Shown piece by piece: positions 12,101 to 24,100 of a DNA stretch of 64,000 nucleotides. The notes under the pieces were generated by a model, which saw only the letters and a list, made by a program, of their open reading frames with translations, searched no databases and was not told where the DNA came from. The stretch is from Edaphochlamys debaryana. Lineage: Eukaryota > Chlorophyta > Chlorophyceae > Chlamydomonadales. Where the stretch lies: assembly GCA_016858145.1 (NCBI GenBank), contig JAEHOE010000029.1, forward strand, positions 310,001-374,000, written 5' to 3'. Both the position numbers and the translations under genes were made by a program. Positions within the stretch are counted from its first letter, which is position 1, and each line of letters begins with the position of its first letter.

Positions 12101-15100
12101 GGATCTCGTCCGTCGCGACCGCGCCCTCGTCCGCATACGTGGCCCCGCCCGACACGAACAGCGTGGTGATCATGCCCCGGCCGCCCCGGGAGGTCTGGTA
12201 CCGTTGGCCCGATCCGAGCACCGTGATGACGGGGGGGAGCGTGTCCACGGGCCGCTCGACCACCTGCGCAAGAGGACGGACGGGATACGGTTAGGCTCCT
12301 TGCCTTCATAGCTGGAGCTTAGCACAGTTGGCATTTGGTATATGGGGAACAGCACGGGGCACGCACAGAGTTGAGGTAGGCTAGGACCTAGATAGCTCAC
12401 CGCCTGGATGGCAACGGTGAGAGTCGAGGCGTCCTTCTGCTGCGTGCCGGCCGAGGTGGCGTTGCAGCTCCTGAAGACGGAGCATCGGCGTGTGTCCGGG
12501 CAGGTGAACTCGCCGCTGCCCCCCGCCGCGCAGCTGTCCACCACCGCAACCAAGCGCTGGCGCCGAGCCACGTTGCCCGCAGCGTCCTGGGCCTGGTACG
12601 TCACCTAAGGGGTGTGCGTGAGGGGCAGGGGGGCAAGGGGTTAGGAGCGGTGGGGAGGTGTTGGCCACGGCCCGTTACCGAGACCAGGTGCACTGGCCCG
12701 AGCCCTGAGCGGGCCATCGAGCCATAAACAGTCCCTAGTGGAGGCCACAATGAAACCAGCACGCCCTCGGTCGCACCCTGAGCGGCTGCTCGGGCAGGGT
12801 GGCTGCAGCGGTGGAGAGCGGTGTGCTCACGACCCGCACCGCCACCCGGCCGTCCCGCGCGTCGAAGGCCGTGGCTCCCAGCTCCGTGTAGGGAGAGAAC
12901 ACCTCTAGGCTAACGGAGGAGGAGCCCACCAGCGTGATCTGAGGGTTGGAGGGGTGAAAGCGTGAGGCGCGAAGGGTCGAAGGAGGTGGGCGGAACCGGG
13001 GGAATGGGAACGGTAGCCTGGACTGGACTCAAGCACGAAGCGGCACAGGAAAGGCACCGCGGAGCTTGCTTGAGCAAGTGCTTGGTTACGGAGTGCCCTG
13101 CGTTCCTTGCCTGCGGTGGCTCCGTGTCCGGCACCAGGGCCGGGGGCGGGGGGCTCGCCAGCTCCGAGGGCAGCACGTCAACCTGTGAGGGGCGCGGGTT
13201 GAGGGAGAGCGCGGGGGCAAATCGCGTAAACATGAAGCAATGGGAGGCACGGCGATCTGTATGGCGGCATATGAACTATGGGTCATACCATAGGTCACTT
13301 GCCTGAAGGACGGGTGGCGGCGGGGGGCTGGCGAGGGAGAAGTCGAGGATGGGCGGCGGCGGAGGTGGTGGGGGCCGGGGGCTGGGCGGCGGGCGCGGAG
13401 GTGGCGGTGAGGGCGGCTGCGGAGACGGGGGTGACGGACTGGGTGGCGGAGGCCGCGGGAACGGCGGCAGCGGGCTGGGTGGCTCCGGGAAGGGCGGCGG
13501 CGGGGGCGGCAGGGCGGGCGGCGGAGGTGAAGGCGGCGGCGGCGAGAATGGCGGCGGCGGTGGCGAGGGAGGTGTGGTGTCTACCACTGTGACCCCTGTG
13601 ACTCCGTAGCCTGATGTGAAGCTCAGGCTGAACGCGCTTCCCGGATCTGCCAGGAGCGCGCTAACGCTGCTTTGCAGACTAGATGCTGAGGAATATGAAA
13701 CCAGGTCAGCCGAGACGACGACACTGCCGGAAGCCACGGAGTTGACTGTGCAGGCGTCGGCGCCCGTGGCGGATTGGAGCTCGGAGCAAGTATCCGACTT
13801 GAACTGGTTCAGGGAAGCTGCGGTCGCAGAGATCGCCGCAAAGTCTACGCCTTGCAGGGTGGTCTGAATGGTGACGGAAGCAGCCACTGGCTGGGAGGGG
13901 GGCGGCGAGGGTGGCTCAGGTGCAGGCGGGGGCGAGGGGGGCGGCGAGGGAGGTTGGAACCCGGTTGGCGCTGGAGACAGTGGGGCCGGGCTGGGCGGCG
14001 GGGCCGGCCCTGGCGGCTGGGGGCGGGGAGGCGGGGCGGGTGGGGCCGGGGCGGGAGGGAGCGGGGGTGCGGGAGACGGTGGGGTGGGAGGTGGAGACGG
14101 GAGTGGAGGAGCTGGTGAGGGAGGTTGCGGGTGAGGCGGAGCTGGAGAGGCCGGGGGCGAAGGCGGGGAGGGAGCGGGGGACGGCGGCGCAGGCGCGGGC
14201 GGCACCGGAGGAGGAGGTGCAGGCGCCGGGGGCGGCGACGGCTCCGGCGTAGGCGGCAGAGGGGGAGAGGGTTCAGGGGAGGGTGGCGGCTGGCTGGGAG
14301 GCCCCGGAGACGGAGGCGAAGGAGGCGCGGGTGGAGCAGGCGACGGCGGCTGGGGGCTGGGCGGTTGAGGTGGTGGGATGGGCGGAGCCGGCTGCTGCGG
14401 TGGCTGAGGCGTGGGCGGGGCCAGGCCAGACCCGGGAGGGCCAGGCAGAGGGGGGCTGGGCTCTGGTGGTGGCGCAGGGGGAGGGAGGGCCGGCGGAGAC
14501 GGAAAGGGGGGTGAAGGAGGGGCAGCCAGCGGGGGTCCGGGGGTCGGAGGCTGAGGGGTGGGCGGCGGAGAGGGAGGCAGGGGTGGCGCGGGTGGCGGGG
14601 GAGGAGCGGGTGGCAGGGGCGGGGCAGGAAGGGGAGGGCTGGGTGGCGTGGGAGCCGGGAGAGGGCTGGGAGGCACAGGCGAAGGCGGGGTAGGGCTGGG
14701 CGGTGTTGGCGGGGGGCTGGGTGGCGGAGGCAAGGGCGGGTCCGGGCTCGGTGGAGCCGCACCCGGGGGCGGAGGTGAGGGCGGAACGGGGCTTGGGGGT
14801 ACAGGCAAGGGCGGCGTAGGTCTGGGAGGCCCAGGGCTTGGAGGCGGGAAAGGTGGCGGTGAGGGCAGCGGTGCGGGGTGGGGTGAGGGTGGGGGCGGGC
14901 TTGGGGGAGGCGTGGGCGGGCTTGGCCGAGGAGGGGACGGAGTTGGCGGATGAGGGCTTGGAGGAACCGGCGACGGGGGGGCAGGGCTCGGGGGATGGGG
15001 CGGTGGAGGAGAAGGAGCTGGGGGCTGGGGGCTCGGCGGCGGTGGGCTAGGAGGCCCCGGAGGAGGCGGTGAAGGAGGGGGCGATGGAGGGCTTGGTGGC

Positions 15101-18100
15101 GGGGGGCCCGGGGGACGTGGGCTTGGCGGCGGCGGGCTTGGCGGCGGCGGGCTTGGCGGCGGCGGGCTGGGCGGGTGGCGGGCTCGGCGGAGGTGGCGGG
15201 CTGGACCCAGTGGGGATTGGGGGTGGTGGGCTGGGGGGCTGTGGAGGGACCGGTGGTGCTGGGCTTGGCGGCGGGGGCCGGGGCGGCTCGGGGCTTGGAG
15301 GAGGTGGGCTGGGGGGTGGCGGGCTGGGCGGCGGTGGGTTGGGGGGTGCAGGGGGAGGCGGCGGAGGGTTCGGTGGCAGGGGGCTGGGAGGCACGGGGCT
15401 GGGCGGAGGGGGGTGCGGCGGGTCCGGGCTGGGCGGGGGAGGGCTTGGCGGCGGAGGATTTGGGAGTGGGGGCGGAGGGCTTGGGGGTGGAGGGCTTGGG
15501 GGTGGAGGGGGTGACGGTTCGGGGCTCGGTGGTGGTGGAGAGGGCGGGACGGGGCTGGGTGGGGCGGGGCTTGGGGGAGGTGGGCTAGGGGGATCAGGGC
15601 TCGGCGGGGCCGGGCTGGGCGGCGGAGGCCGCGGGGGCTCCGGGTGGGGTGGCGGCGGGCTCGGGGGAGGCGGACTGGGCGGATCGGGGCTTGGTGGTGG
15701 CGGCGGCTGGGGGGGAGGGCTAGGGGGCGCGGGGCTTGGGGGAGGTGGGCTAGGGGGATCAGGGCTTGGCGGAGCCGGGCTGGGCGGCGGAGGGCGCGGA
15801 GGCTCGGGGTGGGGTGGCGGCGGGACGGGGCTAGGAGGCGGGGGACTAGGCGGCAGAGGTGCGGGCGGGGATGGGCGTGGCGGTTCGACAATGGGCTGAG
15901 GACTGGGTGGCGGCGGGCTTGGCGGCGGGCTCGGTGGCAGGCTTGGCGGCGAGCCTGCCGGTGAGGGGCTCGGCGGCGGCGGGCTAGGGAACGGCGGAGG
16001 CGGCGACGGTTCTGGCGCGGGGCTGGGAGGCGGCGGGCTGGGGGGCGAGGGGGTCGGAGGCGGCGGCTGCGGGGCTGGGGGGCTGGGGCTTGGCGGCGGT
16101 GCAGGTGGCGGCGGCGCGGGCGGCGGCGGGTCTGGCGAGGGGCTTGGCGGAGCCAGCGGTGGCTGCTGTGGCGGGGCCCGCCCGACCGAGGGCGATGGGT
16201 TCGACGGAGGCGGACTTGGTAAAACCACGGACGCGCCCCGAATGCACAGGCTTTGCCCAACCACCAGATTCAGGCAGTCCACGCTCGGGTTCACATCGTA
16301 GAAGGCAGTCTCATCCCACGCGTTGCCGCCGGCTGCCCAGAGGCTGTCGCATGTATCGTTGCTCGTCACGAGGGTGTAGAGCGTGCAGCCTGAGCAGGGG
16401 CCACGGGGGAAGGGGGTCGGGCTCCGTTAGTCCTCCGCCTCTTCGGGCCCCGCGAGGGGAGGCTCATGTATGAGCCACATCGGTACCACGAGCAGCGCCC
16501 TGGCCAGCCTCAGTCCCGTCGCACCGCTCCACTCTATTGTCAATTGCGCAAGCGGCCCCAAGGGATGAAGTGGTACATACAGCAAATGCCCCGTCATACC
16601 TGAGTTGGACGCGGGCTGCTGAAGGCACAGCTCCTCGCCGCCGGCTAGGGTTGAGCAGTTGACAAAGGGGTTGAGCGCGTAAAAGGCCTGCTCGTCCCAA
16701 GCGCTGGCGGTTGCACCCGTCCACAGGTCGGAGCACGTGTCCCCGGACGAAACCGTCGTGATGTTCTGGCAACCCGAGAACACGACAAACTGCAGGGCGG
16801 GAAGCGGTTAGGGCAGGGGGAAAGATTGGGGGCGGGCCACGTCAGGCACGGTGGGGCTGCAAGACAGACAGCCGCCGACCCCATGCCGGTACAATCTGTA
16901 GAAAGCATGCCACCATGGAGCTCGAGCACGTCGGCGATTCGCGACCTTCCAACTCCCAAACAGAAAGCATGAGTCATCCCACCTGGCTGGCCAGGCTGGC
17001 GTTGCAGGGGCGCATGGTGACGGTCGCGTTTGCGGTGGTGGCATCTGCTTGGAGGCACATCTCGTCTGCTGACACGATGGAGCTCCGTGTGACCATCTGG
17101 TATCTGCATGAAACCACAAGGGTGCGTTCAAAGAAGGATTGAGCCCAAGCGCGGGGGTTGAGGGCGCAGCAGCACGCTACACAACGATCTAGGCGCGGCG
17201 AAGGCCTGGAGCAAACGAGGACGCAGCAGGCAGCAGCGCGCTTTACACACGACGGCAGCTGTACGGCATCGTGCAACTCACGTGTCGGTTAAAGAGGAAT
17301 GCGGCCGCAACTCGAAGTACTGCAGATCGACCGAGAAGCCGTTGCAGTCTGTCCAGACGGCCTAGAAGAGCGGGTCAGGCGGGGAACAGGGAAAGGTTAA
17401 GCCAGGCACACCACTGCCACGAAAGCGCCCGGGCAGCGCAGGGCACGCAAGCAGTACAGGCAGCTGTCACGGCCCTCGACTCACGCGCAGTGCTGGTAAA
17501 GCGGCTTACCTTGTAGTCTGCCCCGGCCTGCTGCGCCATCAGGCACGAGCCACGCGAGCTCTTGAGGGTGCGCCAGTTGGTCGAGTAGCCAGCTGAGGCA
17601 ACCGGGTGGTTGTATGGCGGTTGTCAGTTATGGTGGTTGGAAGATGAAGCACTGCCCCCTGTCCTGCGCAGGAGGAGCCCTTCCAGCAGCTCTAGTACCT
17701 GGCCCCTCGCCCCATCCCTATCAAGCCAGCAGTCATCCCTCCAACAGTCCAAACCGCCAACCGCCCAACTGCTCCAACCAAAACCCACCCCAACCGCTTC
17801 AACCGACCCCGACCCACATCGAGCAACCTCCCCCATGGTGAAGAACGTCTCGCCCTCGCCCGTGCAGGCCTTGAGCAGCAGGTACTGCTCGATCGTGTCG
17901 GTTAGGTTCAGCTTAACTCCCGGGTCAACGGTGCACTGCCCGTCGGTCTCTGCGAGGGGTGCACGGGCAACGCACCGTCAGACCCCGTGAACCCGAGAGC
18001 AGATAGCTTGCCGGAGAGTGGATGGCTGACAACGACGTTTGTGCAACATCGGGCAGGGCGTGGGCCTGCAATGCCAAAATGCTGTGTGACTCACGCACGA

Positions 18101-21100
18101 CAAAGCCGAAAGTCACGAGCCCCAAAGGCGGTTGGGAGACTGACGGCGATGGGGAGGGAGAGGGCGACGACGTCGGGCCCAGTGACGGCGACGGTCCGCC
18201 AGGCGGCGGAGGGTCAGACGGCGGCGGGGGCGACGAGTAGGCCGGCGAGGGCGCAAAGAGGCAGATGCTGTCACCGTCGGTGAGGCTGTTACAATCTGCG
18301 GCGGGAGGCGAAGCGCGGGACCAAAGCAGCCTCAGTTGGTGGTACGCGGTCTTGGGCCTCGGGGCCCGGGGGTTGGCTGTTGGAATGTTGTAACTGAGGC
18401 CAGCTGGGTTCAAGACGTCGGCCTTACCAATGTCAGGATTGATTGCGTCGAAGTGCGTCTGGTTGAAGGACGGGTAGCCGCCCACGTTTAGCCACACGTT
18501 CGAGCACGAGCCGTCGGTTGCGGTGTAGTTGTGATAGTAACCGCACGGGAAAAACGACACAGCCTGCGACCGGGACGGGCCGCATGGGCGGGAGGGGCAA
18601 GGCGCGGCGGCGGGCTTGCTACGCAAACTCTGCTGAACACCGCAGTGCCATTTGGTCACAGCCCGTCCACCAATCAGCAGCGCAAGCCTTTCACCACGCG
18701 CCAAGCGCCAAGCGTAGCCTCGGGCCGCCGCGTTTCCCAGCAGCGTTCCAAGCGCCCTGCCCGCCGGCCACTTGCCTGTGTGGAGTTCGCGCCGTTGCAG
18801 GGTTCCGTCCAGATGCTCTGGCCCGCCGTCATGCCGTACGTGGCTGACAAACACTGGGCGTCGGCGGCTAGGATGGACGCCCGGGTGGACACGGTATAGC
18901 TGGTGGGCGGGAAGGGGAGGGACGGGAAGGGTAGGGCAGGTGGACGAGAGGCCAAAAGGCAGACAGCATGCATGCATGAGGCAGGGCAAGGGGTGCCAGG
19001 GAGCAGCATTCCTGTAGTGCAACAGGGTGCGGTGAGGAAGGGCACGCAGGTTGGCTTGCGGGACAACCGCAGGCCTGGGCCTGGCGAACCGTCCACCAGG
19101 TTTGCTCACGTGTACGACGCTCCGGAGATCTCCACGATGTCGAACAGCTGATAGTCGGTGGGCGGCGAGTTGCAGGCTTCCCAGTTAATCCTGCGGTTGC
19201 GTTCAATGGCGGGAGCGGAGGAACGAATGACATTCATGGCGAGCAGCATTATTAGCACGACGCTGTACGGCAAGATGCGACCGTACGACACCAGCACGCG
19301 TGAGTGTCAAGCCGCAGGGCACTCACGGTGACGCTGAACCAGGAAGTTGGGCGGTGAGGCAGGAGCCGCGGTCCGAGACGAGGGTATAGTACCCCGTGGA
19401 CGTGCCATTTGCTGGTGACGGGGTTGAGGTTGAGGGTTCAGGATCAGAAAGGTGATTTGACAGGTCATTCGTCCGTACATGGTGCTTGGCGTGTACCGGT
19501 GTGGGGAGCGAGTGGGATGCTTTTTTGGAAGAAGGATCTAGATCAACCCATCATAGGCGGGGGCAAGGCAAGGCCCCGTGCTGCAGGCCAGTCCCGTGCA
19601 TGACTCACTGTCCAAGTACTCGTTCAGCGTGAAGAACGTGCGTGCCGTACCATCGCAATTAGTCAGCTGCATCTGGTACGACACGGACGCAGGGTCCGAT
19701 ATCTCCGTACCATAGTCGCTCGTGCACAGCGAGCCGTCGGTGCCTGCGAGCGGACGACGTGAGATGGGCCCATCCAGGAGTACGGTTGGCAGGGGCGCGG
19801 CTTGGCCTCCGGGAGGTCTGCCTAGCTTGAGTTGATCGACGCGACTGAACACGACCACATGACCCCACCATTACGTCGCAACCCACGCACGGTTGCGGTG
19901 CACAGTCACAGACCCCAGCAAGTACATGGCTTACTTCCGAGAAAGCTCAGAGTCGTGAGCTTTAGCTGCGGCTTGTTGGCCGCGGTGGGAGACGGCGAAG
20001 GCGAGGGGGACGGCGAGCCAGGCGGCGGCTCGGTGGGTGGCGGCGGCGAGGGCAGGACGGGGGCGGGCGCTACAAGGCAGATCTCACAGCAGCCGTCCGT
20101 GAGGCTGGCGCAGTCTGCAACACGGTGAGGGGGTAGGGGCAAAGGAAGGCCGGCACAGATTCAGGCCTCGTCACGGTGTGTCGGCCCCAGACGGACTCCA
20201 CACAACCGTTCCCTCCATAGCCTCAAGAGCCCCAAGCCACCCACCCCCGGGGGTTCGGGCCGATGGATCGCTCCAGGCATGCAGTGAGTAGTCGCCCCCC
20301 TGCTATCCTAAACCCCACCACACTCCTCGACCTTATTGTTAGCGATCGAAATACCGGTAACCGGTCCTTCCCCCAGGCTTCCTACTCACTGATGAGAGGG
20401 TTGATGGCCTCAAAGAGCGTGGCGTTCCATGCAGCATAGCCCGCCTTGACGGTCCACAGGTCCTCGCAGGTTCCGTCCGACGCGGCGTACGTCACGGTCT
20501 CGCAGCCAGCCATGATGATCATCTGAGGTGAGGCATGGATGATGGGGGAGTGGAAAGGGGGATGGGCGGGAAGGAAGGCTGTGCTGTGGTCATGGACCTG
20601 GCCCCCTCGCTTGCTCCCAAAGTCAGGCGGCTCGGAGGCCCCGCGGGAGCGAGGAGGGTGGAGACAACAAAGCCATGGAGGCACCAGGAGACTGGATGCG
20701 TGCACCGAGAAACAGCACCCATGATGCTGCCATGAGCCAACGCACGCCACAGACCCAGCCCACAAAGACAGTATGGCGTGTCAGGGCGGCATCGGCGGGG
20801 CCACCATCCTTCCGCCTCGCCCCTGAGCCTCCAGTCGCCTTGACGCCATGCGCCTGCAGTGCCCTTCACGAGGCATGGGCTCCGCCTTTGCCGGCCCTCG
20901 ACCTACCGACCCCGCGCCCACACACCCCCAGCCCACACCCCAGCCCCAAGAAGACCTCTTGCCTGATAGTCGCTGAAGCTGTCGCATGTCTCCATCGACA
21001 CAGCGCCCCCCGCCGTCAGCGACCCCGCCTCCATGCACAGCGGCGAAGAGGCCTCCACGCTGTCACGTGTCATGGCCAGAAACCTGCGGGGGGCGGTGCG

Positions 21101-24100
21101 GTGGCGGCAACTTGTTGTACGACACGTACGGAAGGGTTACAAGGAAACGCCGTACACGGTTTTGTACAGCCCTCGCCGCTGCCCCGCAGTGCTCTGCTTT
21201 TTGGGACCGTCCTTCTCGCTGGGGCCAAGGGCGGTCACACAAGACCTTGCCCCAGTCGGTTGCGGTTGCCAAGCCCTTGAGAATGCCCTGCAGCAGCACC
21301 ACGCAGGAACCAGCCCGCTCGCGCTCACGTGTCTGGATAGTAATCGTTCTCTGTGATGTTGAACTGCTGCAGCCACGTGACCGACGTGGAGGTGTTTCCA
21401 CACGCCTCCCAACCCACGCTGCGTAGATGCGAGGGCAGGGGCGGGGGGCAGGGGCGAGGGGGAGGGGAGTGAGGTCAGTCAGATCAGAGGAGGATAGAGA
21501 TCGTGCGGAGGGAAACCGGTGGGGCAGGCGATGCCGATCAGGCGGCTGTTACACGACGCTTCGGTGGGCGCAGAGGAGGAAGTCCCACATGTAGGATTGA
21601 CGCATAGAAGCAATACGGCAAGAGGAGCAGCCGCAACAGGTGCGCACGCAGGGCCCACCTGGCGCCAGAGCTTGAGCTCTGGGCGGTTAGGCAGGAGCCG
21701 CGCTTGCTTTTGATGTAGTAGTAGCCGGACGAGTTACCACCTGTGGAACGTCAAGGGCGAAAAGGGAGGGGGCTCTGAGTACGTGTTTGCGGAGGCCGGA
21801 GGTAGGCTGGCCTATTGGATGAGGGAGCACGGGCACTGCACGACTCGTCGCTATGCACCGTGCCGTGCAGTACGACGCTGTCGTACGGCACTGACCCTCG
21901 AGGTACTCGTACACCGTGAAGAACGTTTCCGCGGCCGCCGTGTCGCAGGCCTGCAGCGTGAGCGGCCGGTAGGTGGCGGCCACGTCGGCCAGGGCCACGC
22001 CTGAGTCCTGGGAGCACAGCGCTCCGTCGGTGGCTGTGGAATAGGGAGCAAGGGGGGAGGGTTGGAGGAGCAAGGAGGGTGAGGGGTGTGTGGAGTGCCG
22101 AGTCGGCAGGTCGGGGTGACGTGTGGAACAGTAGCCGTGGCGAATGCGTCTTGTCCCTCACACACTCGTCTTCCCGCCAGCCCCCGCAGGCCCCACTTAA
22201 GACCCTCAGTTGCTCTTGGGCACACGCCTTGGCCCTGGTGGGAGGTGCGCAACCCTGAGCGAAGGGTCCCGAGTACCGCATCAGCCCCCAACATCACTTT
22301 CATTCCTCGCTCGCTGCTTACTGGCGATCCAGCCCAGCGTCGCGATTCCCGTGGGCGGCGAAGCGGCCACGGGCGAGGGTGGGGGCGGCGGCGTCGAGGG
22401 GGGCGGGAAGTTGTCCCGGGCATAGAAGCACGCTCCGTTGACGTTTGAGGCGTCGGGCGTGGAGGAGGGCTTGGTGTAGCCCTGACCGGCTCCGTTGTTC
22501 TGGGAGGGGTCCCAGGTAAAGCCCAGGCAGGAGCCGTCCGTGTCGCACGCAGCCTGGGTGGCCGCGAGCGACGAGTAGGGTCCGCCTAGCGTGGCGTAGG
22601 TATAGTCTGGAAGGGGATACGAGGGAGGGGAGTTGAGGAGAGCGAGGTGGGGAGGGGAGAAGTGTGAATCCAACAGCGAGCGCAGAATGACGGTAAGCGA
22701 GGCCGGAGCACAGACGGGAGTGAGGGATGGAAGGGGCTGCGGGGACTCAAGGGGCTGCAGACATTAGGGAGGGGGCCCGACAGAGGGGAGGGCGAGCATG
22801 AGCGAGCCAGGGTGTACGGCAGATGGGCCTTACCCTGGCCGGCCGCATCGATGTATCCGCTGACCGCCGTACAAGCGCCGTACTTGACGTAATAGCACAC
22901 GCCCCATTGCGCGTACAGATCAATGGTCGCATTTGTCTTGGTCTCTCCGTACAGCCTGCAGAGCGGCGGGTGGCGTCACAGGGGACGGAAGGTGCTAGAA
23001 GACAGGGTAGGAGTGGGTCCGGATGAGCGCAGCGCTGCTTAAGATCCGTGATCACGTGATGATAGGAAACCGCCAACCTTAAAGCAACAGACCTTCCAGC
23101 CGTCCTAAAACTCACCCATAGGTGTCCCATGAGAAGCTCCGGCAGCTCGCGTCCCCCCAACACGCCGAGGCATAGTCGGCCGCCGTGGAGTAAGTGCCAT
23201 TGAACAGCAGGTCGCCGTAATGACCTGCAGTTTGGAGCAGTGGAGCGTGGTCATGGGATCTTAGCAGTCACGCCCCAACAGATCCTCGCCAGCCGCCTCA
23301 TTAGCAGCTCGGTCATGCTAGGTCGACAAGCGTTTGCAACTCACCGACATCCGGTACAGCGTAGAAGTCGGTGTACTGGGCGCACGTGGCTGTAGGGCGG
23401 GTGGGCGGCAGGGACAGCTAACTAATAAGCAGGGCCCACGCGTCGTACTTCGGGACCTATACCCTCTGCTTAAAGCCTGTGGTTGGTACCATAGGCGTGG
23501 TGCCCTGTGCCCACAACGAGCCGCACCGTCCCCGATCATGCCATCCCGCCCGCCCCGCGGCAACTCACTCGCAGGAGGTGGGCTGGGCGGGCTGGGGGCC
23601 GCTGGCGGGGGCAAGTTCCGCGTGTAAAAACACAGGCCATTGAGCGTCGCGCCTCCCAGGATCGAGGAACGGAGGAACCCTGCCCCCGTGCCGAACTGGT
23701 ATGTGGGGTTCCAGAGGAAGCCCACACACGAGGAGTTGCCGTCACAGGCATTTTCCGTGTCGAGCAGGGTCGAGTAGGGGCCTGCCAGCTCGTCGCCGGC
23801 ATAGTCTGGGGAAGTTGGGGGCATTGAGGAGGTTGGTGAGATTGGAGAAGAAAGGAGGGAGGCCGCGGGTGGTGCGTTGTAGGCCGGCAGACGGTCACGT
23901 GGCCTCTTCCCGCCCTTTTTACCCATAAGTCTCACCGACATCAGCGGACACGCTATATGCCGTTGCATTGTTCGTGCTGTTACAAGCGCCATACTTGACA
24001 TAAAGGCAAGTCCCCCATGTTGCTGGGGCATTGGGCGTAGTGTCAGTCACGCCGTAGCCGACCAGGTTGGTGCTGAGGAAGGGGAGTGGGAGTGGGGGAC

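Noticed and set aside
13349..15899. Long plus-strand open frames with Gly-rich translations
   Set aside because: They are the antisense of the Ser-Pro repeats of the channel shaft exon; Gly-rich frames opposite CCN codons are expected and have no splice or start context.
13303..16389. A separate pherophorin or wall glycoprotein gene
   Set aside because: The exon begins inside a LysM with matching phase from 16600 and ends with a phase-0 donor joined to PDTEPPQ and the Ig-like region, so it is internal to the channel gene.
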